Assembly (NCBI GenBank): GCA_963422465.1
Contig: OY730172.1
Span: 4,216,001 to 4,280,000 of the forward strand
Source: Lichina pygmaea
Lineage: Eukaryota > Ascomycota > Lichinomycetes > Lichinales > Lichinaceae
DNA: 64,000 nucleotides
Reading direction: 5' to 3'
A model generated the notes under the pieces. The model saw nothing but the letters and a program-made list of their open reading frames with translations. It searched no databases and had not been told where the DNA came from. The translations under genes were made by a program, and so were the position numbers. Every line of letters starts with the position of its first letter. Position 1 is the first letter of the stretch. Shown piece after piece: positions 34,928-46,113 of the stretch.

Positions 34928-37900
34928 TCAAGACTGGTGGTGTTGCGAATGGTGTGACGGATGCCCCTGCCGTGGTTGCTGTTGCCGGTGGTGTTCTGAA
35001 GACGAAGGAGCCCCGACGTGGAGCATATGATGTTGGGGAGAAGTAGACACTTGGGGCGACGCGTGTATGCTGGGGTGCGGATTCGGCGCCACGTAGTACG
35101 ACTGGTAGGGGTGTTGCTGCATCGAGAAGTCCGCAGTCGCCATCAACGGGTTCATGATGCCGCGCAATCGATTCCGTTGCTCTGCTGCCATGGCCGCCTC
35201 TGTAGCTGCAGCCGGGCCGGCTGCTGGAGCGGGGGGTACCACTGACATGCCCGCTTGTCCGGAAGACGACGTCGATGGTGCCTGAGGAAATGACTGAAAA
35301 GCTGCGGCGGTCGGCTGCGGCACCATACTGGCTGCGTGTTGTTGCTGTTGTTGTTGTTGTCGTTGCTGCTGCTGGTGCTGCAAGGCAGTCTGCTCCTCGG
35401 GCCAGCCCCACGTCTGCTTCAGCTCGGCCGAGAGGAAACCTATGCGCCAACCCGTCTCTCGCTCGATTCGGTCAAAAATACCGATGACCTCCTGTTGCTC
35501 TTCTCGCACCAGGAGGCTCTCGGCGGCGATGGCAAGCGACCTGATCGAGATGGCGACGATTCCTCTGAGGACAGTGGTTAGCAGCCGTAGAGAAGACCGT
35601 CCGCCACGGGGGCTGCTCACTTGTCCTTGGAATGGGCTACGATGCCACAGATGTGGTGTGCATGCATCAGCTGCAGCTGCCGCATATCCTCGACGCCCGT
35701 CGTTATGACCGGGTTGATCTGAGACAGCAGGCACATGGCGGTGTGGTAGAAGAGCCTGGCGGCAATGGTCGTGCGCTTGATCAGCCTGAACCCGGTTAGT
35801 ACGGTCTGATCAAAGGACGTTGCCGAACGGACAGCAGCCCCGGCGGTCGATCCATCAACGGCTGCCTTACCAAACCTCGGGGAACGAAGACTTGATCCGG
35901 GTCTGATGGGGATGGACGTATGCTAGCGGATGCATCGTCAACGGGATATTCTCGTTCCAGGCGTCGCACCACCGTCTCAGCTGCAGCCACTCGGAGTACC
36001 GCTTTCGCAGCCGGGCCTGCTCGTCCTCTGCGGTGCGATCGTGGAATTGAGGGATGGTTGCTCGGAAGTTGGCGACCTTGGCAACGATGTATATGACCCG
36101 GTACGTCCAGATCTCCTCGCGGCTGCCCTCGGTTTCCCTCGTGAAGTCCATGTCGACGCCCCAGGTGTCCGGGTTCCAGGCAACCTGCCAGTTGAAGTGG
36201 AGGCAGCTGAGCACCTCCAGCCCGACGTTGAGCCAGAAACACGCCGCTCCGATCCCGGTCGACCGGGCGTTCCATCCGCACTCCTTGATCAGCGCGCGAG
36301 CGCCGGCAATGTGATGCATTCTCTGCATCGCCCGCGCCGACATGACCTCGAAGACGTTGAGGATGACGGCCGTGGTGGCGCAGATGACCGAATCCCGGTT
36401 CGGGTTCTGGAGGGACTTGAGGAGCTCGCCGGTGGCGGTGTCGTAGTAGTGCAGCGCTCTTTCCTCGCCAACGTCCGGGTTCAGCAGCGACAGGTGAAAG
36501 GCACCACAGGCCAGAAAGGCGTTCAGGAGCATCGGCTCGTTCAAGGAGTGGAAGGGGAGCAGCTCCGAAAACTGTTCCGACGTCAGTTCTCGGTCGCCTC
36601 CGGGCCGACCCAGGACGATCTTCGACGTACGTGCTTCATCGGATCGTATGTGTCCATCCAGAGGCCGACCTCTTCGACGAACACCTGCAGAAAGAGCACT
36701 TCCTCGGGGGAGGTCAGGTACTCACGCGACTCGTCCGTTCTGACGGCGGTCTGCTCCTCGCTTGCGTATGCCGGCTGCGACGGGGGCATCTGCTGCGCGG
36801 CGTACTTGCTCGAGTCGGCCGAATGCGAGTGGCTGTGAAGGTGGTCCGGCATGGCATCCGCCGGGGCTTGGTCCGGATAGGCCTGAGGGAGCAGCGGCTG
36901 TATGGGTGGTAACGGCTGCTGCGAGACCGAAGCAGCCGTCATCCCTTGCGCCATGGTGAAGGCGAACGCATCGTCCGGTGTCATCGGCGGCGGATGGGGT
37001 GGTGGTGGTGGTGGAGGAGGCGGAGGTGGAGGAGGAGGCGCCGTCGGGCTTGGAGGCACAGCGTTATATCGATCCAGCCCTCCACGGTACTCGGAAGCGA
37101 TGTCGCGCGATTCGTCATGGAATTGGACTGCAGCGAGCAAGGGTCAGACACGGTATACTTCTGGCTGCAGCGCGCGCTTACCGTCTAGGTCCTCCGACGG
37201 TAGCGATACGGGAAGTTTTCCGATTTGTATGTCGATGAAGTTGAGCCGAATGCCACGTTTGCACGTTCGGCTCGACTTACGACAGTTCTGTCCTTGCACT
37301 CAGCGAACGACCAAGTAGCGACGGACGAGCAAAGCACACACACCTGGCACTGAGGCCACCCTTCATCGCCTGTCCGTCAAGTCAGTCATGGGCCTTCAGT
37401 CTCGGCGGTGAATGTCAAGGCGCCGAGACGTACACTTTAGATGTCGTTCTCGACAGGTCAGGCTAGTTCACCGGTCAGATCGGACGACTCGATGAAGAAT
37501 CTCCCGAGGTCCGGCGGGTTTTCTCACCAGCCTGCGCGATTCTATCGTCAGCTCTCGATCGATAGCGCAGGCACCTGATCCTCGATGGGAGAAGACACAC
37601 CTGTGCGCACTCTCTTCGGCCGAGGTTGGCCGCCGTCTGCTGCCGCGGTCTGCCCATTGAGACCCACCGCCGACATCCCGTCGACGTCTTGCGAAGCGGT
37701 CGCGGGCCCATGCCCTGGATGATCGTAGGAACCTGGCGCGCTCTGGGCGCCTGGAAGCCCGGCGAAGCTCACACCGGCCACGTCCTCAAGCTGGGGGCCG
37801 GTCGACAACGGTTCGGCGTCTTCGGGCACGCGTCGATTCAAGTCCGCAGCAGCTGACTGGTCGTTCGCTTGTTGCGCGTAGAGAAAGGCTATGTCATACG

Positions 37901-37940
37901 CCGGCGGAGGGAACGCACTGGGGTCGATTGTCGTAGCCAC
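34928..37940 (-). CDS. Zn2Cys6 transcription factor with Fungal_trans_2 domain
   Basis: Nine exons: 37940-37601, 37531-37528 (4 nt), 37462-37434, 37369-37344, 37287-37182, 37127-36631, 36571-35871, 35785-35621 and 35564-34928; about 834 codons. Splicing yields RVRTGCLTCRERHLKCDEG, then PQCQNCRKSSRTCKRG, a complete C6 cluster (CxxC x6 C x5 C xx C x6 C) followed by GIRLNFID. The first cysteine codon exists only if the 4-nt exon is used. Then come a proline run, a His/Ser linker, the Fungal_trans_2 region (LLPFHSLNEPMLLNAFLACG onward) and a Gln-rich tail. It is a nuclear DNA-binding regulator; targets are unknown. No ATG lies in frame at the 5' end: the frame opens with GTG at 37940, the first internal ATG is 37676, and a further 5' exon may exist. 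Confidence 0.82.
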
Positions 37941-39848
37941 CTTCGAGACCTTTCTGCCACGGCAAGACGAAGGTGGAGATCGGCCGGCTTCGCCGTTCGG
38001 GCAGGCGCGGTCAGGCGTGCAGCGCCCGGGCAGGGTACGCAGCTCGGTCGGTAGGCACGAGGCGACTGCCGGTGGGGTGATCGGCGACGGGCGAGAAGTG
38101 AGCTGACCGAGCTAGAGAAAAGGGTCTCCCCTTGGGGAGACAGGACACCGGGCGCGAGCGAAGCCAGGCGCAGATCAGAACGGTCGCCAACTAGAGGCTC
38201 GGCGCAGAGGGGTCCGACGACAAGGCTCGATGTCCCGAAAGCGAATCCCAGGGGCTCTCGGCCTGCGCGCCAAAAAGGCTGCAGCACCTTCGATCGAACT
38301 CGATTTCGGACCCGAGGACGGGAGCCGATGCGCCAGAGGCATGCGATGCGCGGAGTCGAGCCGAATGGGGCGCCTTCGCTGTCGACGCGCGCGCTCTCTC
38401 GATGAGTGGTGGACCGGCCGATGCTGAGGTCGAGGTCGGTGCGATGGTTACCGTCGGGCACTCGGGGTGTTTCGAAACGAAGGACTATAGGGGACCAAGG
38501 CGACCCAGTCTATTCGCGCGGATAAAAAAACTCCAGCTGTCAGACACGCGGGAACGGCAGGCCCCCCAGAGCGGTTTCGAAGGATCAGCCTTGTCTCGCG
38601 CAAGCTGCTACCTGCTAGGACTTCCTTACCGGGACTTGGTCTCTTGGCTCGAGGCAGCGCAATGGCGAGGACGAGGGGCGACGCGCAGAGTTGGCTAGAG
38701 GAGCAACCGGAGAGGTCCTAGCTCCTGGCAGTTCGCGCCTTTTCTCTTCTGTATGGATGCTCCGAGTGTGCCACCGGGGATGATACTGACGGGAGCCGGT
38801 TGCGTTAAGAAATGCACCTGCAGATGATGTTATGACAAGCAAAAAAAGCATGGTACGTATCGCTTATGCTCCGGTACGTCGATGCGAAATGATGGCTGGA
38901 AGATACGTAACTGCTCCTGCGCTCTCTTCCTCCGTACGGGCCGTCGGGTGCTGCGGAACGGCGACCAGTCAGCAGTCAAACGCGGGCAAACGCAGGGGAA
39001 GACAGAATCTTACTGTACTTCGGGCCTGTCGACCTTCTCCCGCGGCTCACTAGAGCCGCATCCAGTCGACTGCAGGGCGCTACCGAGCCTATTCTTGGCG
39101 CATGCAAAAGGGCGAAATGAAGCTAGACGCCCTTGGGGGGGCGCTTTTCCGCGACCTCGTCAAGCCCGGGACCAACGTATGTACGTACGTACCTTCCGTG
39201 CTGCCCACACGATACCGGGATCGGACGCCTCAAGCCACAGAGTGAGGCGACGGCTCCGTCTGCCAGATCCTTGACCGGGCCTTGAGGCGGTAATTATGAG
39301 CTTTCCGAGTCGGCCTAAGTGGTCGAGGGCCTGAATCGAACTTGATCGGACGAAGCTGTGGCAAGTACGGACCTACGTATGGACGTATGTACAAGGGAAG
39401 CCGTTACCATGACTGCGAAGGACCCGATGACTCACAGTAAGGGCTCAACCCTTACTGTGGACATGTGAGCACGATACGTACGTACAGCTGGCTTTTCACC
39501 TTGATGTCCTCGCTCCAAAATTCTGGACTCTCAACGGTTGGGCTGGAGCCAGGGGACATTGATTTCTACTCTTGGCCGAGCTCCATGGATACTTGAGGGC
39601 ATGGTGGTAGAACTTTAGATATGCTCCACTTGAACTAGGCTTGTTGAAAAAAAGTCTTGCGCTCCGAGCCACGACTTTCGAAGACTGCGCTGTCATACAG
39701 CGGTCAACTGTCAAAAGTCTTCATCCCGGCCCGTCGTGCTCACCACGTACAGTATGTACCTCTGTACGTACAGTACTGTACGGTAGCATTTGTCGTAGGT
39801 GACTTACTCTAGGCATCGATTCTTCACCGCCCAAGCTCCGAACCCCAA
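37941..39848. other. Gene-less divergent spacer
   Basis: Separates the transcription factor from ASA1, which face away from each other, so it should contain both promoters. It holds GTAC palindromic clusters (39175-39192, 39745-39785) and an 11-bp perfect hairpin. A missing first exon of the transcription factor could lie here. No other gene is supported. Confidence 0.5.
39433..39459. repeat. Perfect 11-bp hairpin
   Basis: CACAGTAAGGG, loop CTCAA, then CCCTTACTGTG. A symmetric palindromic element about 390 bp upstream of ASA1; role unknown. Confidence 0.8.
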
Positions 39849-42082
39849 ATGTCTCCTCCGGCGCTCTCACCGTCCCCAGCGACTCGGCTGCCACCGCTGC
39901 AGCCGACGTACGTCCTGCGAGGCCACGCCGCGGCCGTGCACGCGGTCACGTTCGTGAGTGGCAACACGCGGCTCGCGACGGGCGACGCCGAAGGCTGGGT
40001 CGTCGTCTGGGACGTCGTCACGAAGCGCGCCGACGCCGTCTGGCGAGCCCATCGGGAGCCTGTGCTGGGCTTGGCGGCTTGGCCGTGCGACTATCGGAGA
40101 CGGAGCCGGACACTGGGCCGGACGCAGAGGAGCACGCTGGGCAGGGATCAGAGCAGGACGCAGAGCAAGGTCCAAGGAGGAGATGTCCTGAGGGTCGTGA
40201 CGTAGGTGCCATTCTCGTTCCCTTCTTGTCTTAAAGTATGACTGGCCGTGGCGTCGGCTGCCATGCGGATCACCGGCACTTGGGCGTTTGGGCGTACAGG
40301 CTGTAGTTACCCAGACATGTATAGACGCCCGGGGGTGTCATCCACCGCCGTGTCCCTGAGGAGGAAAGGTCGTCTCGCAGTGGCAGACACGGTACGGAGT
40401 ACGGCAGTAGTAACGATCCGAGTCACGCGAATACAGACACGGTAGAGACAGTAGATTATATGTCTGGCAACTGCGCAGTGTCGATGACGGTTACTTGAGC
40501 AAGGTGTTGCCGGCGGCCGATCATGAGCGGGGTGGTGGCCAGACGTGTCATCGACCGGCGCCGTGGATGTTGCATGCGCTCGAGGTGAACACGCTCAATT
40601 TCTGCTCCTTTGCGCTTTGTCTCGCGAGGGCGGACGAAGGAAGGGAATGGAGGAGCAAGCAGCGGCAGCAGCATCGGCAGCAGGGACATGACGAGCATGA
40701 GAAAGAGCAAGAGCAAGAGCTGGAAGAAAAGAAGCAGGAGCATGTTCCTAGCCTCGAGCAGCAAAACCAGAGCTGGAGCCCAATACTCATCGCTGTTCCC
40801 GGCGGCTTGGATTCCGGTGGTGTAAGTCTTCCACATCATTCTCATCGTCATCATCTCCCTGGGCCTGTTTCTTCCCCTAGGCTCTGATCTTTTCCTTCCG
40901 GCCAACCGTCCCTGGCCATTCCATGCCCTCCCCTATCTCCCTCCCCCTTCTCCTGCTCCAAGAGACCAAACAGCAATACCCAGCCAATCCTCTCATCACC
41001 CAACGTCCGTCGATGAGCATGGTTTCGCAGCTCACATCTTTCGAACCGGCCTTAGATTGACATCTTCGAACTGCCCTCTGAAAGACGCGCCGGCGTCATT
41101 CGAGCCGACAAGTCGATCAAGACAGGTACGTGTGGAGTTTGGTTCGTTCGGTTTTGGCTGTTTGTCTTCCGAGATGTTCCAGTGGAAAGGTTGGACATGA
41201 AATTCGATCGAGTTGCTATGAAATACAAGAGAGAGGGAGAGAGATGGTGGTTGGAATGCACTCGATATGAAGCTAAAGTGGAGCGCGTGAAGATGACATT
41301 TGCTAAAACAAGAAGAAAACTCGGCGCCGCCTAGGAATGGTCATGGCCCTGGGACTTTTCTGGGCGCGCAGCGACTCGCTCCGTGTCGTGGCCGGCTATG
41401 AGAGTGGACATACGATGGTTTTCGAGCATGACCTGGTCGACGCCGGTGCTGCTGCTGCTGTGCGAAGGGTGTACACGAGCCAGCCGCATTCCCAGCCAGG
41501 TGAGTTCGACGTCCAGAGGCCGAAAGAGAACGTGTGGTGGAAAGCCGCGGGAGGCTCATTCTGGGATCTTATCTTTTCGAAGTTCTCTCCCTTGCGATCA
41601 CGCCCAGCCAGGAACACTATTTCACTTCTTCTGCAGATGCTGTCGTCGCCAAGCATCCGTTGCCGGTGGCCGCAGACTGCCGGCGGACATCACCATCACC
41701 GTCCCCGGAGACGGTTCGGACCGGACATTCGGGACAACAGGGACTCGTGACGAGATCGGACGGCGAGCTCTTCGCGACCGCTGGCTGGGACGCCCGCTTC
41801 CGGGTGTATGCGGTGCGTCCGATGAAGGAGCTTGCCGTTCTCAAGTGGCATGAGGCCGGCTGCTACACGACCGCCTTTGCAGAGGTTCGTGCGGCGGCAG
41901 ATGGCTCGGGGGCGCCGGCAGAGGACCGAGACGCAGAGAAACAGTCGGACCGGCTCGTCCCGACCGCAAAAACCCAGCCATCAAGACCCTCTCAGACGAG
42001 GCGGAGCGAGAAGGCGACGTCGACGCACTGGCTCGCCGGGGGATCCAAAGACGGAAAGGTGAGCTTGTGGGAGGTTTATTGA
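39849..42082 (+). CDS. ASA1: ASTRA-associated protein 1, WD40 repeat protein
   Basis: Five exons: 39849-40201, 40437-40821, 41056-41125, 41335-41499 and 41583-42082, total 490 residues. Introns (235, 234, 209, 83 nt) are longer than elsewhere in the window. WD40 blades are visible: YVLRGHAAAVHAVTF...GWVVVWD at the N-terminus, VVTHGRDSRLYVWQL across intron 1, GLFW...VVAGYESG, SSADAVVAKH and a final GGSKDGKVSLWEVY. IDIFELPSERR matches Asa1 orthologues. Asa1 belongs to the ASTRA complex with Tra1, Tti1/2, Tel2 and Rvb1/2, which assists PIKK maturation and chromatin work. An insertion rich in Gln, Glu, His and Lys near residue 195 is probably a disordered loop. Its stop is 26 bp from the convergent DBP7 stop. 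Confidence 0.87.
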
Positions 42083-42108
42083 GATCCGGTCAATGCAATC
42101 CGTGTCGG

Positions 42109-44460
42109 TCATCCGATGTTGAACTCCGAGGCGGCAACCATGTGCTCGCGCATCTTCTTTCGCATTCTAGCCACTGCATCTGCGTCTTGAGCTGGCGGGG
42201 CCTGGGGACGGCCGGCATCGCTGTCAGCCCCATCCACGCCCTCGTCTGCCTTTCGCTTGGTTCGCCGGGCCCCCTTCTCTCGGGTCCCCGCCGCAGCCCG
42301 CATGCCTGCGACGTTCATCCGTCCGGGGGGGTCACGCAGTCCAAAGCTCTTGGCCAGATGCCCCAGATGGAGGGCCTTGATGTCAAAGATATGACGCTCG
42401 GCGGCGACATGTGTAGCGTAGGCCCGCATGTGACTCTGAAATGCCCGTTTGGCCATGCCGGAAGCAGTCTTGTCGTTCAGCACCCATCTCTCGGCGTCCA
42501 GCTGCCAATCCGTTGCTCTGGCTTCCCAGTCGCCCCCGGCGCCCAGCCCCGTGGAGCCGAATCCTTTCCGTAGGAGCTCGCTCTCGTTTGCACGACTGAC
42601 GGAGCCCCCGCCGGTGTTGTGGACGCTCTTCAGGACATCCACGTATCCTTCCTCGGGACCCGGAAGCAGGAAGATCAGAGTTCGGCCCGCTCGTCCCGCC
42701 CGCGCCGTTCTCCCCACTCGATGCACATGGTCGTCCTTGCCGAACGGAGGATCGTACTCGATGACAAAGTCGATGTTCGGGAGATCAAGGCCACGAGATG
42801 CGACGTCGGTGCAGATCATCACGGACGGCTCCTTGCTCCGAGAAAATGTGCCGAGGGTGGATGTTCGGACCTGCTGCTGGAGAGAGCCGTGCAATCGGTA
42901 GACTTTGACGACGTTGTCCCCCGTCGAGAGGGTGCTCGCTTTAGAAACAGTACCGGGAGGTGTCTCCTTGGAGTCATCCGATGGCTTGCCAATTCCGAGC
43001 TCTGTCTCAGCATCTAGCGCTCCCTCGGCTTCTTGTCTTGCGAACAAGTTGAAGTGATAATCGACAGAGTCTGCACAGGATATGAAGACTATGCATTTCA
43101 TCACCGAGCCGCGTCGATGGAACGCACGCCTTAAAACAGCCGTCAAGGTGACCAATCGAAGCTTTGCGGGTACTACAGCGTAGGACTGTTTGAGTTGAGC
43201 GGGCGCTGAGAAAACACCATCGTCGGTGGCATCCTTCTTCCCGACGGCGGCGCCATCAGTATCTGTATGATCAGCCTCCAGATGGACCGCATCTTTCAGG
43301 CTGAGCTCTCCGAGTCGCTGTGCGCCCATTTTCATGGTAGCCGAACACATGATGGTGACCCTGCGAGCAGGCAGCCCCCGGCGGACGGCATGGCTAGCCC
43401 TTGGCATGTTACCCTGTGTTTTCAACTTGCATACAATCTTCTCGATATCGGCCTCGAAGCCCATCTCCATCAATCTGTCACCCTCGTCGAGGACGAGCCA
43501 ACTCACATTGCTCACATCGAGCACTTTTGTGTTGTCCAAATGATCCGCCAGCCGGCCCGGTGTTGCGACTAGGATATTCAACCCTTTCCTGATGCGAGCC
43601 TTTTCTGATTTCTTCTTCTCGCCTCCAATGACAGCGCCACAGACGAGCCAATGGGCACATCGCAGCAGATTCTCGAGGACGGTGTGTATCTGACGACAGA
43701 GCTCACGCGTGGGAGCCAAGATAATGGCGAACAGTCCCGAGTCTCTGTGAATCTTTGCATTTTCCATGTGATCATTTTGCTTCTCAGTATGTGTGGAGCT
43801 ATCGATGATCCGCTGCAGGATCGGTAGGAGATAGGCCAGAGTCTTGCCAGAACCCGTTTCTGCCTGGACAAATGCATCGCGGTCCTCGTTGAGAAGTTGC
43901 GGTACTGCCACCTTTTGAATCGCCGTCGGGGCCTTTAGTTCTAGCCTGTCCCTGAGACAGATAGACAGTAGTTTCGAGACGCCCAACGCCGTAAACTTTA
44001 GCCGTCCATCCAATGGAGCGTTGGATGGCGCAACAGGTCCGGTGGGCTCTTCCTTAGGAGCATCTGCTGTTCTGGAAGTAGGATTCGACGTGAAAAGGGA
44101 GGACATGACTCCTCCGCGTGGCTCCTTCCCCGGACCAGATGTTGTTTTGTTCGACTTGTGAGTATGTGAGGCTCCGCTTTTGCTGGCAGGCCCATCCTTG
44201 CTCAAGCGCCGTCTCTTAGATGTTCTTTCGGATTGATCAGCGCCATCCTCGCGGACCGTCGCCTTTGATGTCACGATATCCTTCACGTGACTATCACTCT
44301 CCGTGGCTGTCAATGATGCCTTGGTTTTGGAAAGTCGAAGGGACTGCTTCGCCTTTAGGCGGTCCTTCCAGCGACCACCCTTGAACTTGGGCTGTGCTCC
44401 GGTAGCCGTCTCCGAGATGGTAAAGTTGACGAGCATGCCATCGCCGTCGACATTGGCCAT
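42109..44460 (-). CDS. DBP7: ATP-dependent RNA helicase Dbp7 (DDX31 family)
   Basis: Single exon; ATG 44460 chosen because MANVDGDGMLVNFTIS and the downstream KFKGGRWKDR block match Dbp7 N-termini, while the longer frame upstream (to 44607) is unlike the family. The product is 783 residues. Motifs: Q-motif region FTALG, Walker A AETGSGKT (~201-208), PTREL, DEGD as motif II (~325), SAT in CSATMK, and HRVGRTARAG. DEGD instead of DEAD is normal in this subfamily. Dbp7 acts in the nucleolus on early 60S pre-ribosomal RNA. A basic, Ser-rich N-terminal tail carries nuclear-signal-like KRRR. It shares a 564-bp divergent promoter with PAN6. Confidence 0.94.
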   Translation of the reverse strand: MANVDGDGMLVNFTISETATGAQPKFKGGRWKDRLKAKQSLRLSKTKASLTATESDSHVKDIVTSKATVREDGADQSERTSKRRRLSKDGPASKSGASHTHKSNKTTSGPGKEPRGGVMSSLFTSNPTSRTADAPKEEPTGPVAPSNAPLDGRLKFTALGVSKLLSICLRDRLELKAPTAIQKVAVPQLLNEDRDAFVQAETGSGKTLAYLLPILQRIIDSSTHTEKQNDHMENAKIHRDSGLFAIILAPTRELCRQIHTVLENLLRCAHWLVCGAVIGGEKKKSEKARIRKGLNILVATPGRLADHLDNTKVLDVSNVSWLVLDEGDRLMEMGFEADIEKIVCKLKTQGNMPRASHAVRRGLPARRVTIMCSATMKMGAQRLGELSLKDAVHLEADHTDTDGAAVGKKDATDDGVFSAPAQLKQSYAVVPAKLRLVTLTAVLRRAFHRRGSVMKCIVFISCADSVDYHFNLFARQEAEGALDAETELGIGKPSDDSKETPPGTVSKASTLSTGDNVVKVYRLHGSLQQQVRTSTLGTFSRSKEPSVMICTDVASRGLDLPNIDFVIEYDPPFGKDDHVHRVGRTARAGRAGRTLIFLLPGPEEGYVDVLKSVHNTGGGSVSRANESELLRKGFGSTGLGAGGDWEARATDWQLDAERWVLNDKTASGMAKRAFQSHMRAYATHVAAERHIFDIKALHLGHLAKSFGLRDPPGRMNVAGMRAAAGTREKGARRTKRKADEGVDGADSDAGRPQAPPAQDADAVARMRKKMREHMVAASEFNIG

Positions 44461-45024
44461 GATTACATGGAGGATGGGAGCTGAGCTTCGTCTATTGCTA
44501 CTTGGAGGTGGGAGGGGGAGGAGATGGTTTGTGGGAGTAATGCACTGGGCCTCTGTAGCTATTATAGTCACGCTAGTGCAGTGGTTGAGCACTGTTTGTA
44601 GTACCAAGGCGCCTAAGTTAGTGGCTACGAGTCTGCAAGTACGCCTGTGATGTGGGTGGACCAGAAATTGTGCGACGGAGAAATGGTTTTCCCTTCACCC
44701 AGCACGCCCCGTCCAGATGATGGCGGTACGTATGGATACTACGTACGGAGTACCCCCGTACTCCGTACACCCTTGGCGATGCTAGTCACTAGTCTTCAAG
44801 CCCTGCAAGCCACTCCCTTAGGCACAAGACACCGGGCGTTGGTTTCAAAAGCCTAAACACAGGTGACCATCGCCTACTCGTAGTCTCCGTCGCCTAAACC
44901 CTCGTTGAAACTTTTCCCTCACTTCTAAACTTACGTCCCGTACAGTAGCACCGGCTTCCGATATCTCAGCCAGACTGACTCCGTCAAATCACTGCCTCTC
45001 AAACTCCAGCCATCTCCGTCCATC
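44461..45024. promoter_or_regulatory. Divergent promoter region DBP7/PAN6
   Basis: Between two start codons facing apart. It contains ACGTACGGAGTAC and CCGTACTCCGTACAC at 44738-44770, among the clearest copies of the recurring GTAC motif. No gene is supported. Confidence 0.55.
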
Positions 45025-46113
45025 ATGGCCTCGTCCGTGCGCATCTTTCGGGACATTCCCAGCATTCGCGAGTACCGAAGGAGTCTTCTGCTAGCCGGCA
45101 AGACTGTCGGCTTCGTGCCGACGATGGGGGCCCTCCACGAAGGGCATCTCTCGCTCATGCGTCAGGCAGCAGAGGAGAACACCCACGTCTTTGCGAGCAT
45201 CTACGTCAACCCGACACAGTTTGGAGTCAACGAGGACTTGAGTACCTATCCCCGCACGTGGGACTCGGACATCAAAGTCATCGAGGACTTGGATGCCAGC
45301 CTGACGGTGGCACCATCTCGACCGAACCCCCCAGGTCGAGTCAGTGCCGTGTTTGCTCCTACGACCAAGACCATGTATCCGAATCTTCCCCCGTCGTCTG
45401 AGCTAGACGGATTGGGATCATTCGTTACTATCACTCCCCTTGCCTCAAAGCTGGAGGGAGCATCCAGGCCGATATTCTTCCGCGGTGTAGCTACTGTCTG
45501 CATGAAGCTCTTCAATATCATCACTCCTGATAGGGTCTACTTTGGGCAGAAGGATTTTCAGCAGACTGCCATCATCAGACGCATGGTCGATGATCTTTGC
45601 GTCGGTACAGTGGTGAGGATAGGATCGACGGTGCGAGAGCCGGACGGGCTGGCAATGAGCTCCAGGAACGTATACCTCGGACGTCGAAGGCGAAGCGTGG
45701 CAATCGTGTTGTATGACGCCTTGAGGCTGGCCGAGGAACAGTATGCGAAGGGACACGGTGCAAGGAGTGACATTCTCGGCCCAGCCCTAGAACTCGCCGG
45801 GTCCAGAGCCAAGGAGCAGGCACGTCTTGAAGCCGTTGCGAGAGCGCGGTTCGAGGTCGATTATATGTCTCTGGCGGACCCCGATTCTCTGGAGGAGCTG
45901 GAGCAAGTAGAAGAAAGAAAAGGGGCGATCTTGAGTGGCGCGATCAAGATGCTCCCCTTGGAATCTCCAGGGGGAGGAGAGGTTTGTGGTCAAAGTGGGA
46001 GTCAAGCAACGGTCCGGCTCATCGACAACATCATCTTGGAGGCTCGTGTCCGATCGGGTTTTGAAACTTTTCATGCAACGGCAGCCAGAGAATCATCATC
46101 GACGCAAGTATGA
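45025..46113 (+). CDS. PAN6: Pantoate--beta-alanine ligase (pantothenate synthetase)
   Basis: Intron-free, 362 residues. It condenses pantoate and beta-alanine with ATP to make pantothenate, the last step before the CoA pathway, in the cytosol. Motifs: PTMGALHEGHLSLM (HIGH-type, His38 and His41), YVNPTQFG, RGVATVCMKLFNII, YFGQKDFQQ and MSSRN (KMSKS-type). The enzyme is longer than the ~280-residue bacterial form because of an insertion around residues 95-125 and a longer C-terminus, as in fungal orthologues. The last 83 bases lie over the 3' coding end of the opposite-strand unknown membrane gene. Confidence 0.94.
   Translation: MASSVRIFRDIPSIREYRRSLLLAGKTVGFVPTMGALHEGHLSLMRQAAEENTHVFASIYVNPTQFGVNEDLSTYPRTWDSDIKVIEDLDASLTVAPSRPNPPGRVSAVFAPTTKTMYPNLPPSSELDGLGSFVTITPLASKLEGASRPIFFRGVATVCMKLFNIITPDRVYFGQKDFQQTAIIRRMVDDLCVGTVVRIGSTVREPDGLAMSSRNVYLGRRRRSVAIVLYDALRLAEEQYAKGHGARSDILGPALELAGSRAKEQARLEAVARARFEVDYMSLADPDSLEELEQVEERKGAILSGAIKMLPLESPGGGEVCGQSGSQATVRLIDNIILEARVRSGFETFHATAARESSSTQV

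Noticed and set aside
9746-37940. Canonical secondary-metabolite gene cluster
   Set aside because: No PKS, NRPS, terpene cyclase or prenyltransferase core gene; only tailoring-type enzymes occur.
44461-44607. Extended N-terminus of DBP7
   Set aside because: The upstream in-frame ATG adds 49 residues unlike Dbp7; the internal MANVDGDGMLVNF start matches the family.
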